Shown here: positions 8,846-18,273 of the stretch, piece after piece
Numbering within the stretch: position 1 is the stretch's first letter
How the letters are laid out: each line of letters begins with the position of its first letter
NCBI RefSeq assembly: GCF_001548095.1
Contig: NZ_AP014815.1
Location: 2,603,656 to 2,667,655 of the forward strand
Source of the DNA: Geminocystis sp. NIES-3708
GTDB lineage: Bacteria; Cyanobacteriota; Cyanobacteriia; Cyanobacteriales; Cyanobacteriaceae
DNA length: 64,000 nucleotides
Direction: 5' to 3'
The notes under the pieces: generated by a model
Seen by the model: only the letters and a program-made list of their open reading frames with translations
Databases searched by the model: none
Told to the model about the DNA's origin: nothing
Translations under genes and position numbers: made by a program

Positions 8846-9811
8846 TTAATTATTTTTCCAGATTTGCTCTAAAATTTTATCAGTGGGTATATCAGCGATT
8901 TGATCACTTAAAGACTGAATACCAATAAAACGATCACTTTGGAAAGGTAATAATTTTTTAGCTTGAGTAGGACCAAAAAGAGCAATAGTATAAGTACCAA
9001 CTGCTACAGCTAACTGCATAGGCGCACTATCAGTACATAACATCAAATTTGCACCAGCAATTACCGCCGCTAATTTACCAATATCAGGAGGACTAATTAC
9101 CTTTACGGTTGGGCATAAATTCAATACTTCTGTTGTCCATTCTAAGTCATCAGGACCACATAATAAGACAATAGGTAATTCAGGTTGTTTCTTTTGAATA
9201 TCTTCAATAATTCTTTGCCATTTAGGTACAGGATATATTTTATTAATACCCTGAATAACTGTTAAAGGACTTGCACCACCATGAATTAAAATATAACCAG
9301 TTGTTTTAACATTGATGCGTTTTTGTTCTGACTCTGCCCATTCTATATCCTCTTTTGGTACATTAATTGTCAAATCTGGACAAGGAGAATAAATATTTAA
9401 ACCTTTAAGTAAATCATGGTACATTAAAGCGTTATATTGTTCAGTTTTTTGAGTCACAGGATTATTAATAAACCATGAACTTTTAGTCTTATAACCAATA
9501 CGATTAGGAATACCATTAAGCCACAATAAAAAGGCAACAGCCCAATTTTTTTCAAGGGTTATAGCTAATTCATATTCTCTATCTCTAATAATACCAAGTA
9601 AATTCAGATAATCTGCTAAACCATTATTATCTTGAAAATCGAATACCATTACTTCTTTAACATATTTACAGATTCGATAAGCATTTTTTGATCGTGGTTC
9701 AACGATAACATCAATAATTGCTTCGGGATATTGTGTGTTAAGGGTTTTGAGAGTAGGGAAAAATAAAATTTGATCGCTGATGCCACCCGGAATAAGAGCT
9801 AATATTCGCAT
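8846..9811 (-). CDS. Glycosyltransferase family 9 (heptosyltransferase-like)
   Basis: A 321-residue GT9 protein; such enzymes add heptose or other sugars to lipopolysaccharide core or surface glycans at the inner membrane. N-terminal ILALIPGGISDQILFFPTLK is the family's start (GGxGDxxxxxPxL pattern). The C-terminal nucleotide-sugar region has YILIHGGASP, then LAAVIAGANLMLCTDSAPMQ and IALFGPT, the usual D-S/T-GP-H-like GT9 motif with some change. Acceptor and donor are unknown. No other LPS genes are adjacent. Confidence 0.88.
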   Translation of the reverse strand: MRILALIPGGISDQILFFPTLKTLNTQYPEAIIDVIVEPRSKNAYRICKYVKEVMVFDFQDNNGLADYLNLLGIIRDREYELAITLEKNWAVAFLLWLNGIPNRIGYKTKSSWFINNPVTQKTEQYNALMYHDLLKGLNIYSPCPDLTINVPKEDIEWAESEQKRINVKTTGYILIHGGASPLTVIQGINKIYPVPKWQRIIEDIQKKQPELPIVLLCGPDDLEWTTEVLNLCPTVKVISPPDIGKLAAVIAGANLMLCTDSAPMQLAVAVGTYTIALFGPTQAKKLLPFQSDRFIGIQSLSDQIADIPTDKILEQIWKNN

Positions 9812-10056
9812 AGATAGTAATAACTTTATTAAATTACTTATATTTGCTTAATTTTAAAGGATTAATTGGCTATCACCACGTTTTTGTAAAGATTGTTTAG
9901 ACAATATTTTGTCCAATACTCCCATTTAGTCAAGTTTTATATCGATATTACACCATTAATTTTAAAAAAATATACGATAAAGAATAAATACAAATACTGT
10001 AGTATTTTTATCTCTTAATAGGTGTTCTTGGGACAATTAACATCGGAGGTAGGATT

Positions 10057-12528
10057 ATGCTTTTCGAAAATAAGATAAATTTAGTTGCGGCATGGAATCC
10101 CATCGATTTCGTCAATGATGTATTCGTTACTGGAAATTATGCCTATCTATTGGGAGATGTTTTAGAAATTATCGATGTCAGTAATCCTAATAATATTCAA
10201 GTAATAGCTTCTGTCGATGATGTTAATACAGGTTCTTTTGAAAGTGACACAAATATAGTTTTTATACAAGATAATTCTGCCTATATTTCAAATGCTTCTA
10301 ATGGTATCACAGTTATTGACATAAGCGATCACAATCAACCTCTTATTTTATCCCAACAAGTTTTCAATGGTGTAAGAGACATTGTGACAGTTAACGATAA
10401 AGCCTATACAACAAATAGAGAGACAGGATTAACAATTTTTGAGGTAGCTAACTCCACCAACTTTGAATTAATAGGCAATTATCAAAATTTAAGTTTAAGT
10501 TATTCTCAACCTTCAAATGAAATTGCTGTCAAAGGTAACTATGCTTACATAGCCGATGGAGATTTAAAGATTTTTGATATTAGTAATCCCACAAATCCAC
10601 AACTTATTCTTTCTTATGAGACTTCGAGAGATCCTATTAATTATGCTAATGATGATATTTATGGCGTAGAAATAGTCGATAATTTAGCTTATATATTTGA
10701 CTCAGAAAAATTGAGAATTTTAGACATAAACAATCCCCTCAACCCTCAATTAATTTCCTCCTATATTTACACTTCAGGTTACTATTATCTTTGGGCAAAA
10801 GATTTTGGTATCATAAAAAATTATCTCTATGTTTTAGATCAAGACAAAGGATTGAAAGTTTTTAATGTAAATAATCCTGTTAATCCTCAGTTTATTTATT
10901 CCTATGATAGTCCTGATCCGTCTTTAAATTTAGCGATTGCTGAGAATTTAGCCTATATCGCCGAAGGAAATCAAGGTGTAGAAATTCTTGATATAACTAA
11001 CCCTGAATTACCATTATCAAAAGCAATTTATACCCCTTCAGGAGGTTATAGTTATGACATCGCTGTTGTGGAAAATTATGGCTACATGGCGAATGGAAAG
11101 AAAGGATTACAAATTTTTAATTTGACAGATAGTAATAATCCTCAGTTAATTAGCTCTCATCCTATCAGAAGTGATGCCAAAAACATAACTATCAGTGGAA
11201 ATTATGCCTATGTAAGTTATTCAGGATTAGATATTGACGGTATAAACTGGAAGAATGGCTTTGAAATTATAGATATTAGTAACCCTACTAACCCTCAATC
11301 TTTAGGTTTATATAATAATCTTAGTAGCAGTGGTGAGATATCAATAGCTTGTCATTATGCTTATGTTATTGATAAGTTTTCTCTCATTGATGGTGGCTTA
11401 CAAATTTTTGATATTAGTAATCCTAGTAATCCTTCTTTTGTGTCATCTTTTGAAACCCCAACTAAAGATGACACATCGTCATACATGATTAAAAATATAC
11501 AGGATATAGCAATTAAAGATAATTATGCTTATACAACCTATAGTTTTTCAGGTGTTACTATACCTCATGTCATAGGATTGGAGATATTAGATATAAGTAA
11601 TCCTACTCAACCTCAGTTAGTGGGAAGTATAGGAGATGAATCCCTGTCTAGTGTGGTGGTAAAAGGAAACTATGCTTACGCAGGTATTAGTTTCCCCGGA
11701 TTTAGAGAATATAATCCTCCTCGTGGTGGTATGGAAATAATTAATATTAGTAATCCCATTAATCCTCAAATTGTTGCATCTTATTCTAATAGTAATCCCA
11801 CAAAAGAAATACAAATAGTGGGAAACTATGCCTATCTTTTGAATAACGAAAGTCTGGAGATTTTAGATATTAGTGATTTTGGGAATATATCACTTATCGA
11901 CTCTTATTCTCAACTCAGTAATCCTTCAAGTTTTACGGTATCACAGGAAAATATCTATATTGCGGATGGAGAAGATAATTTAAAAATATTAAGCCATAAC
12001 ATAACTAATCAAGGAGAAGATAATCAAGATAATATTAATAATCCATCGACAAATTGTCATGTTGATAAACCTGATTTTAACCACAAACTAGACACCCAAA
12101 TTTATCGTTTTCAAAATCTTGATAAACCTAGCACTTATCTTTATGCAGGAGAAGAAGAAAGTATTAATATCCGCAACAATTTTCCTAATTTTCAAGAAGA
12201 AGGAAAAGCATTTAAAGTTGCTAAGGAGTCTGATGATGATTTAATAGTGATGAATCGTTTTCAAAATCGTGATATAGTTGGTACTTATCTTTATGCAGGA
12301 GAAGAAGAAAGTATTAATATCCGCAATAATTTTCCTAATTTTCAAGAGGAAGGAAAAGCTTTTTATGTATATCCTGTTAATGCCAATAAAGGTGTTGATT
12401 TTTACCGTTTCCAGAATAATAATATACTTGGTACTTATCTTTTTGTGGCAGAAGAAGAAAGACAAAATATTCTCGCTAATTTTCCTAATTTTCAAGAGGA
12501 AGGAGTCGCTTTTGAAGTTTTAATTTAA
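10057..12528 (+). CDS. LVIVD-repeat beta-propeller protein with C-terminal DUF5648-like repeats
   Basis: An 823-residue repeat protein with a strong ribosome site (GGAGGT about 8 nt before ATG 10057). Residues 1-650 hold about a dozen ~45-residue LVIVD-type units with the core GNYAYLxxxxGLEIxDISNPxNPQLxxSY, expected to form beta-propellers. From residue 683 three 50-residue units follow (YRFQN...TYLYAGEEESINI...NFPNFQEEGKAFKV), similar to the DUF5648 repeats found in exported cyanobacterial and actinobacterial proteins. There is no N-terminal signal peptide, so export, if any, would need a C-terminal or type I route. The last three repeats are also a 150-bp DNA repeat. Probably a surface or extracellular protein; function unknown. 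Confidence 0.85.
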   Translation: MLFENKINLVAAWNPIDFVNDVFVTGNYAYLLGDVLEIIDVSNPNNIQVIASVDDVNTGSFESDTNIVFIQDNSAYISNASNGITVIDISDHNQPLILSQQVFNGVRDIVTVNDKAYTTNRETGLTIFEVANSTNFELIGNYQNLSLSYSQPSNEIAVKGNYAYIADGDLKIFDISNPTNPQLILSYETSRDPINYANDDIYGVEIVDNLAYIFDSEKLRILDINNPLNPQLISSYIYTSGYYYLWAKDFGIIKNYLYVLDQDKGLKVFNVNNPVNPQFIYSYDSPDPSLNLAIAENLAYIAEGNQGVEILDITNPELPLSKAIYTPSGGYSYDIAVVENYGYMANGKKGLQIFNLTDSNNPQLISSHPIRSDAKNITISGNYAYVSYSGLDIDGINWKNGFEIIDISNPTNPQSLGLYNNLSSSGEISIACHYAYVIDKFSLIDGGLQIFDISNPSNPSFVSSFETPTKDDTSSYMIKNIQDIAIKDNYAYTTYSFSGVTIPHVIGLEILDISNPTQPQLVGSIGDESLSSVVVKGNYAYAGISFPGFREYNPPRGGMEIINISNPINPQIVASYSNSNPTKEIQIVGNYAYLLNNESLEILDISDFGNISLIDSYSQLSNPSSFTVSQENIYIADGEDNLKILSHNITNQGEDNQDNINNPSTNCHVDKPDFNHKLDTQIYRFQNLDKPSTYLYAGEEESINIRNNFPNFQEEGKAFKVAKESDDDLIVMNRFQNRDIVGTYLYAGEEESINIRNNFPNFQEEGKAFYVYPVNANKGVDFYRFQNNNILGTYLFVAEEERQNILANFPNFQEEGVAFEVLI
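12133..12521 (+). repeat. 150-bp in-frame tandem repeat (three units)
   Basis: The motif ACTTATCTTTATGCAGGA recurs at 12133 and 12283, and in a diverged form at 12433, giving an exact 150-bp period. Units 1 and 2 are nearly identical over their first ~75 bp (both encode TYLYAGEEESINIRNNFPNF), which points to recent duplication or gene conversion. Unit 3 has diverged (TYLFVAEEERQNILANFPNF). Confidence 0.85.
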
Positions 12529-12620
12529 GCTGATATTTTTCATTAACAACTATAGTGAAGTCTTAGCAAAAGGTAAAAGGGGATAAATTGAGAAATTTTC
12601 GAGAAAAATGGATTTTATTT

Positions 12621-13409
12621 TTAATTTTTGGAAATGTCTAACAATTTAATATCTAAGTCTTGATAAAATTCTTCTTGATATAACTCAACTTTCGATTGTG
12701 ATGATAATAATAATAATGCCCAAAATATACCGACTTTATCTTTAGATTTTTCTTGTTGATGGTTTTGCCAATAACTAACTAATTTATCTAATTGAATATT
12801 TCCGTCATCGTTATTTTTAAGTAGATTCGTTGTTAAAAATTCATTGATTTGTTGAGCTAATTCCGTTAAATTTTCATTGTGAGCTAATTCAGTAATGGTT
12901 TTTAAAGCTTGTTTACGAGTATAACCTTTTTTTGTTTTATTTAAGGGTAAATCATGGCTTATTTTTTTCTCTTCTAATTCACTTTCCATGGCTTGTAACT
13001 GGGTAATTAATTCCCCTAACGTCACTTTTCTGGTTTTTGGAGCTGGAGCGGATGTACGTCTTTTTATATGCTTATCAAGATCACTATTCCTAAAATTACG
13101 TCTAATAGCTTCTAATTCTATATCTTCTTCTAAGTCTTCCAAGTTTTCTTCATTTTCCTCTTGTTGACTTAATTTTTCAAGAGTTTCTGCCTTAAATAGC
13201 ACTAACATCGAAGCCCATAACATCACCTGCCCAGACTGAGATAAATCCGCAGTTTGTAAATCATTATTCTGATCATTTATACCTAATTCGGACAAAAAAC
13301 GGTCAATAACTTCAATTACCTGTACATCCCATGGATCAATCTCTCCTTTTTGAGATAATTCTATTAATAATTCTATGGTTTGACTAGCTGGACTTTTATT
13401 TGTAATCAT
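12621..13409 (-). CDS. scpA: Segregation and condensation protein A
   Basis: The kleisin subunit that links the SMC ATPase heads and ScpB in chromosome condensation. About 262 residues. The N-terminal SPASQTIELLIELSQKGEID and PWDVQVIEVIDRFLSEL match the SMC-neck-binding ScpA start, and the acidic middle and C-terminal winged-helix region (KVGIFWALLLLSSQSKVELY) match the family. I choose ATG 13409; a TTG at 13415 abuts the pdxA stop and would add two residues. It lies directly behind pdxA on the same strand, so the two are almost certainly cotranscribed. Confidence 0.93.
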   Translation of the reverse strand: MITNKSPASQTIELLIELSQKGEIDPWDVQVIEVIDRFLSELGINDQNNDLQTADLSQSGQVMLWASMLVLFKAETLEKLSQQEENEENLEDLEEDIELEAIRRNFRNSDLDKHIKRRTSAPAPKTRKVTLGELITQLQAMESELEEKKISHDLPLNKTKKGYTRKQALKTITELAHNENLTELAQQINEFLTTNLLKNNDDGNIQLDKLVSYWQNHQQEKSKDKVGIFWALLLLSSQSKVELYQEEFYQDLDIKLLDISKN

Positions 13410-13415
13410 TAACAA

Positions 13416-14474
13416 TTAAGAAGGGCAGATTTGTTGATTTATTTTCTTTCTATTTTTAGACAAGACGATCGCCAATTCAATAGCAGAAATCATACTATTA
13501 GGGTTAGCGATACCTTGCCCTGCAATATCAAAAGCAGTACCATGATCGGGAGAAGTACGAATAAAAGGTAAGCCAATAGTTGTATTAATTGCTTGTTCAA
13601 AAGCCATAGATTTCACAGGTATTAAACCTTGATCATGATATAGGGCAAAAAAAGCGTCAGCAACGGGAATATTAGGGTTATGATACCATGCTTGAGCAGG
13701 TTTTATCCACATCGTATCAGGAGGAATCAACCCTGTTAATTTTGCCTGTGGACAGCGTTTCCTTGCATTATCTAACCAATCATTTAACCATTCTTTTTCC
13801 TCTGTGCCTAATTTTCCATCTTCACCACTATGAGGATTTAATCCAGCGATGGCAATATGGGGATGAGTTAAATTAAAATCCTGTTTGAGAGTATGAATTA
13901 ATAAATCTAACTTTAAATCCATCAAGTCGGAGTTAAGGGTATCAGAAACAGCTTTTAAGGGGATATGAGTGGTAGCTAAAAGAGTGCGTAATGTCCATCC
14001 TGTATGAGGAGATTTGCCCACAAACATCATGGCAAATTTATCAACTCCTGATTTTTGTGCTAGTACTTCAGTTTGCCCTGGATAATCATAACCAGCTTTT
14101 TGCCATAAAATTTTTGCAGTGGGTGCAGTGACGATACCATCAAATTTACCTTCTAAAGTCAACTCGATTGCCTTTTCTAAATATAAAAAACTGGCTTTAC
14201 CCGTATCAGCATTACCTTCACCCCAAGTAAAGTCAGAAGATGTGTTAATATCAAAAATGTTTAATATATCAGGATGTGCTAAATTAATATTACTTTTATT
14301 TTTAAAATGATTATAAGTTTTTTCTAAACAAATTTGAGAACCAATAATAGTTATATTTGCTTGAGTGGAAACCAGAGAATGTGATAAAGCCTTGAGTATA
14401 ATTTCTGAACCAATACTAGCAGGATCTCCTAAAGTAATAGCTAAGTTAATTTTATGAGAGTCAGACAAAGTCAT
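13416..14474 (-). CDS. pdxA: 4-hydroxythreonine-4-phosphate dehydrogenase
   Basis: NAD-dependent oxidation of 4-phosphohydroxy-L-threonine, giving the amino-acetone phosphate that PdxJ uses in the DXP-dependent vitamin B6 pathway. 352 residues. Family motifs: [11 protein letters not shown] near the N-terminus, the metal-site segment HDQGLIPVK (~residue 285) and [15 protein letters not shown] (~312). pdxJ, the next enzyme, is in the same window (45797-46519) but unlinked. scpA follows with no gap. Confidence 0.97.
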   Translation of the reverse strand: MTLSDSHKINLAITLGDPASIGSEIILKALSHSLVSTQANITIIGSQICLEKTYNHFKNKSNINLAHPDILNIFDINTSSDFTWGEGNADTGKASFLYLEKAIELTLEGKFDGIVTAPTAKILWQKAGYDYPGQTEVLAQKSGVDKFAMMFVGKSPHTGWTLRTLLATTHIPLKAVSDTLNSDLMDLKLDLLIHTLKQDFNLTHPHIAIAGLNPHSGEDGKLGTEEKEWLNDWLDNARKRCPQAKLTGLIPPDTMWIKPAQAWYHNPNIPVADAFFALYHDQGLIPVKSMAFEQAINTTIGLPFIRTSPDHGTAFDIAGQGIANPNSMISAIELAIVLSKNRKKINQQICPS

Positions 14475-14562
14475 TTTTTAATCCAAAGTTTTTACTTAAT
14501 AGTGGCTAATCAATAATTGTTAATTACTAAATGATTTAGTTAAATTTTAGTTTAAATATATT

Positions 14563-15138
14563 GTGATTGTAGAACATTTATCAATAATTCAAGTTTTAGC
14601 GATACTCTCAGCATCCGCCGCAGGAGGTATGAGAATCGGCTTACCATTACTAATCATTGGCTTGGTGCGTATTGATGAATTATGGAGTAATATTCCTTTG
14701 TTGTCATCATTAAATCCCCAACTTATCATTGGGATTCTTACCAGTTGGTCACTTTTTGAATTATTTGGTACAAAAAAACTCATTGGTTTACGTATTGTAC
14801 AAATTGTACAGTTAATTTTTAGTCCTCTAGCAGGAGGATTAATGGCTATAGGAGTATCACGTTTAATTGAAGTTGAAATTACTCCTCTTTGGTTATTAGG
14901 TTTAATCGGTGGATTATTCGCATTAGTATTAAAATTCGTACAAGTGGGATGGTTTTTTCGTTTAGGCAAAATTCCCATCGGATTTATTTTTTTAGAAGAT
15001 TTTTTATCGGCAGTTTTAGTTATTTTTGCTCTTAATGCCCCAGAAAATGGTGGTTTAATTGCTTTTATGTTACTGTGGATTGCTCTGCGTAGTTCCACTG
15101 AATGGAAACGTAGATTGAAAACAGAAGAGAAAAAGTAA
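14563..15138 (+). CDS. DUF4126 integral membrane protein
   Basis: A 191-residue hydrophobic protein with about five transmembrane segments (for example LLIIGLVRI, LIIGILTSWSLFELF, PLWLLGLIGGLFALVLKFV, FLSAVLVIFALNAPENGGLI). The pattern SAAGGMRIGLPLLIIGL at the start and the Gly/Pro-rich helices match DUF4126. The start is GTG 14563; no better start is seen. Function unknown. It is divergent from pdxA and ends in a basic cytoplasmic tail (WKRRLKTEEKK). Confidence 0.8.
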   Translation: MIVEHLSIIQVLAILSASAAGGMRIGLPLLIIGLVRIDELWSNIPLLSSLNPQLIIGILTSWSLFELFGTKKLIGLRIVQIVQLIFSPLAGGLMAIGVSRLIEVEITPLWLLGLIGGLFALVLKFVQVGWFFRLGKIPIGFIFLEDFLSAVLVIFALNAPENGGLIAFMLLWIALRSSTEWKRRLKTEEKK

Positions 15139-15274
15139 GTATTTTTAAATCTTTGATTTATCATCAAGAATTGACAACCCAAAGAGCTAATTTTTATTTC
15201 TTATTTATTACTTATTATCTATTCTTTTAAAAGCGCTGTATGGTAAAGTCATAAAGTGTTATTTTCTATCTTTT

Positions 15275-16687
15275 ATGATCATGGGTTGGTTTACCAAGGT
15301 TTCTCTCACTGCACTATTTTTTTTTGTTCCAAGTATATTTCCTTTCTTAAATCCTAATTCGGTAATGTGTTTTTTAACGGCTTCAGCGAATCAAATCGTT
15401 AGCTTTGGTAAAGAAGGAAAACAAGGTGTTGATGGGAAAGATGGAGAAAAAGGTAGAGATAGTGAAGCATTAACTATTTTTGCTGATGGATCACCTCAAA
15501 AGTTGGATTTATCAGGTCAAGAGGGTTTATTAGGTGAAAATGGAGGTAATGGTGAAAATGCCCTTTGTGAAAATCAACCTGTTAACGTTAACTATAACTT
15601 GGTAGGAGTTGACGGTGGTGATGGTGGCACTGGTGGTAATGGTGGCGATGGTGGCAATGCAGGAGCTTTAACTATCTATGCAACGGATAAAAGCTATTTA
15701 AAACAAATATCTGTTCAGGCTAACGGTGGCATAGGTGGAAAACCGGGGGAAGGCGGTAATGGCGGAAAAGGTTGTCAATGTCCTGAGCCTTATTGGATAG
15801 TAGAGTCTTGTAATGGCAAACCGGGAGATGCTAATTATAGTTGTAGTAGTAAAGAATTTAGATGTTTAAACGGAGAAAATGGTAAAAATGGCAGATCTGG
15901 TAGAGTTGGCAGAAACGGAAAAATTGGTTCTCTTACTCTTATAAATACAAATCAACCATTAGCACCTGATCGTCTGTCAGCTTCTGTGACGATGGCAGAA
16001 TTGAAAAATAGAGGTTTTAGTTTATCTAAGAATATATGGGAAACTCGTACAGGGGCAAAAGCTTTATTTGCACCAGATTCTGTTATTGATGATCAATATT
16101 TAGAATTGATAGAAAGAGTTGAAAATTCCGTTGTTTTAATTTGGAATGCACCCCAAGTATTTGCACCTTTTAGCGATCGCACTCTTACTCTCAATTTAAA
16201 AGATGATCGCAGTATAGAAATGAAATTTCCTTCAGATTTATGGCTAGAAACTAATATTTTAGAAAGAAATAATGTAACACAATTATTGGTTTTCAATGCA
16301 ATAAAATCTCAAGATGCCACGAAATTGAAAAGTAAAGGCTTATCAGGAGTCGGTTTAGGACTAGAACTAGAGTTAATTGATGAGGGAGAAAAATCAGATT
16401 TAATTAGTACCCAGTTTAACATTCGATATAGTGTTTCCAACTCCTCAGAAGCCCGTTTACGTCCAGTCAATGATTATACTTTGCGCTATGAAGGAGTTAT
16501 TCCCCCCGAAGCAATTCGTTATAGTAATAATCGTTTTATCATTGAAATTGGAAGGTTATCGATCGATCCTCGCTATTTAGTAGCTGGTAAGGCAATTCAG
16601 GTACAATTAGATATTAAACGTACTTTTGCCAATAATTCTGCCACTCAAAGCATTGTGGAAAAAACTATTTTAGGACCATTTAAGTAA
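15275..16687 (+). CDS. Secreted collagen-like glycine-rich protein
   Basis: A 470-residue exported protein. A hydrophobic signal segment (VSLTALFFFVPSIFPFL) is followed by three glycine-repeat blocks, each ending in a short strand motif: GKEGKQGVDGKDGEKGRD then ALTIFA; GVDGGDGGTGGNGGDGGN then ALTIYA; GENGKNGRSGRVGRNGKIG then SLTLIN. Several blocks are genuine Gly-X-Y triplets but low in proline. A Cys cluster (GCQCPEPYW...SCNGK...SCSSK...RCLNG) lies between blocks 2 and 3. From about residue 240 there is a globular domain with no glycine repeat and no family I recognise. Likely cell-surface or periplasmic. The small gene next door (16698-16937) is convergent. Confidence 0.8.
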   Translation: MIMGWFTKVSLTALFFFVPSIFPFLNPNSVMCFLTASANQIVSFGKEGKQGVDGKDGEKGRDSEALTIFADGSPQKLDLSGQEGLLGENGGNGENALCENQPVNVNYNLVGVDGGDGGTGGNGGDGGNAGALTIYATDKSYLKQISVQANGGIGGKPGEGGNGGKGCQCPEPYWIVESCNGKPGDANYSCSSKEFRCLNGENGKNGRSGRVGRNGKIGSLTLINTNQPLAPDRLSASVTMAELKNRGFSLSKNIWETRTGAKALFAPDSVIDDQYLELIERVENSVVLIWNAPQVFAPFSDRTLTLNLKDDRSIEMKFPSDLWLETNILERNNVTQLLVFNAIKSQDATKLKSKGLSGVGLGLELELIDEGEKSDLISTQFNIRYSVSNSSEARLRPVNDYTLRYEGVIPPEAIRYSNNRFIIEIGRLSIDPRYLVAGKAIQVQLDIKRTFANNSATQSIVEKTILGPFK

Positions 16688-16697
16688 TAATTGATTT

Positions 16698-16937
16698 TTA
16701 TTCTTCATCCCAATATTTAATAGTGTAACCTAGCTCCTCTGCCGCTTTTTTTTCTTCCGTGCTTAAATCAGCCCAATATTTATCATTAGATGGTGGTGGA
16801 TCTGTATCTTCTTCCCAACTTGATTCATTCCAACCAAGAATAGACCAAAGTTTTTGCTCATCACTGTTCATGTCTATCCAACTTAAATCATCCCAAATAT
16901 CACCAGGATTGCCTTTAATTTCACGAATAGTTCCCAT
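16698..16937 (-). CDS. Small acidic protein with two Trp/Leu-Gly repeats
   Basis: A 79-residue, strongly acidic protein with an excellent ribosome site (GGAGGT, 5 nt before ATG 16937). It contains two ~26-residue repeats: SWIDMNSDEQKLWSILGW...SW and YWADLSTEEKKAAEELGY...YW, i.e. W-x-[DE]-[LM]-[SN]-x2-E-[QK]-x4-LG[WY]-x5-W. This motif is known in small proteins of algae and cyanobacteria with no established function. There is no signal peptide. The repeat could be a compact helical binding unit; that is inference. Confidence 0.85.
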   Translation of the reverse strand: MGTIREIKGNPGDIWDDLSWIDMNSDEQKLWSILGWNESSWEEDTDPPPSNDKYWADLSTEEKKAAEELGYTIKYWDEE

Positions 16938-17307
16938 TAATTACCTCCAGCGTAAAAAATTTAATTTTAGTTCAATATTTTATTATATTTTAAAGAAATT
17001 ATTTTTGAAAATTCTTTGATAAAACTTTATAATCGGTTGCTTTTTTTGAGATTAATTTAACTATAGTCGTTTCAAATAAGAATGAAACAGTTTAAGAATA
17101 GTAATATTTATCTCAAAAACCCAGATAGTCAGCGATGCCAACCCTACAAAATTTTTCAAAGTGTCTCAAACTTAATTGAAATAACGATAAAAGTATGGAA
17201 AAGTTATTCAAATTAATTATGAGGCTAAATAAATATCTTAACCTTTAGCAATTTAAGCCAATAACTAACAGCGAATTATTATAAAAATTAAACTTTTCTA
17301 TTGAAAA
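16938..17307. other. 370-bp gene-free stretch
   Basis: This contains the small protein's ribosome site and presumed promoter, then low-complexity AT-rich DNA. A weak inverted repeat GTTTCA/TGAAAC is at 17069-17088. A 44-codon frame (17082-17216, ATG to TAA) has no ribosome site or recognisable content and I do not call it. No tRNA or other RNA is seen. Confidence 0.5.
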
Positions 17308-18195
17308 CTATTTAAGACGACGAGCATTTAAACAGCACCACTCTCCCCGTTTCCATAAAGAAGCGATCGTCCAACCATTTTTTTCTAAAATCGTACTAAT
17401 ATCAATAGATTGATCTACTAAAATTCCACTTAAAATCACCCAACCATTTGGTTTAATAATTTCTGTCATAGTAGGAATCAAAGTTTTAATCACTTCCGCT
17501 AAAATATTACAGACAATACCATCAAATTTAAGTCCAGGAATGAGTTTTAATTGATCTATACTACCGTCAAAAACTTCTATTCCTCCGACATGATTTAACT
17601 CACTATTTTCTCTAGTCGCTTTAGTTGCTAAAGGATCAATATCTGTTGCATATACTTGTTTTGCTCCTAACAATTTCGCCCCGATAGATAAAATACCTGA
17701 ACCACATCCAATATCAGCAATAATAAGCCCTTTTTCTGGTTCATCCAGTCTCATTTCTAAAGATTCCAAGCAAAGTTGAGTGGTAGCATGAACACCTGTA
17801 CCAAAAGCAGAACCGGGATCAAGACGAATAATAATTCTCTGGGATTCTTTCGGCGGTTCAATCCAAGCAGGATAAATACAAAAGCGATCGCCTATTTCCA
17901 TGGGTTGCCAGTGTTCTTTCCAACTACTAGCCCAATCCTCATCATCAATCAGTTTCCACGTAATATCTAAAGAATCATCACCTTCTAAAATGACATCTTG
18001 TTTTAACCACATAGAAAGTGCGGCTAAATCCATTACTTCTTTCGTAATAGTGGGAATATAAGCCTTAATAAACCAAGAATCTTTTTCTTTCGCTAATGCT
18101 GTGCCTTTACAGCCAAATTCCTGCAAACGCCAAAATATAGTATCTTCTAATGCTGGAATGTGATTAATTTTTATTTCCCACCAAGGAGTAGTCAT
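17308..18195 (-). CDS. prmA: Ribosomal protein L11 methyltransferase
   Basis: SAM-dependent trimethylation of lysines on ribosomal protein uL11. 295 residues. The N-terminal substrate-recognition domain starts MTTPWWEIKI. The catalytic domain has LDPGSAFGTGVHATTQLCLE (PrmA signature), the SAM loop IADIGCGSGILSIGA and the motif FDGIVCNILAEVI. It lies behind serA on the same strand, 78 bp apart and separated by the heptamer array after serA, so it may be cotranscribed with it. Confidence 0.95.
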   Translation of the reverse strand: MTTPWWEIKINHIPALEDTIFWRLQEFGCKGTALAKEKDSWFIKAYIPTITKEVMDLAALSMWLKQDVILEGDDSLDITWKLIDDEDWASSWKEHWQPMEIGDRFCIYPAWIEPPKESQRIIIRLDPGSAFGTGVHATTQLCLESLEMRLDEPEKGLIIADIGCGSGILSIGAKLLGAKQVYATDIDPLATKATRENSELNHVGGIEVFDGSIDQLKLIPGLKFDGIVCNILAEVIKTLIPTMTEIIKPNGWVILSGILVDQSIDISTILEKNGWTIASLWKRGEWCCLNARRLK

Positions 18196-18244
18196 CTTTA
18201 AGTAATAGGTAATGAGTAAGGAAAAGGAGACTAGAAGAAATTTC

Positions 18245-18272
18245 TTAATTGTTAATTGTTAATTATTAATTA
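18245..18272. repeat. Heptanucleotide tandem array, TTAATTR x4
   Basis: TTAATTG, TTAATTG, TTAATTA, TTAATTA in perfect 7-bp period, ending 1 bp from the serA stop codon. It belongs to the same STRR-like class as the arrays at 764, 40993, 48174 and 58590. Confidence 0.85.
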
Positions 18273-18273
18273 T

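Noticed and set aside
12241-12523. Overlapping frames on both strands at the end of the LVIVD gene
   Set aside because: They arise from the 150-bp repeat; the sense frame explains the sequence.
14589-15182. 197-codon frame antisense to the DUF4126 gene
   Set aside because: Translation lacks domain-like pattern (Asn/Pro/Lys mixture) and it fully overlaps a membrane protein gene with clear helices on the other strand.
17082-17216. 44-codon frame in the gap before prmA
   Set aside because: No ribosome site, no recognisable content and a low-complexity context.
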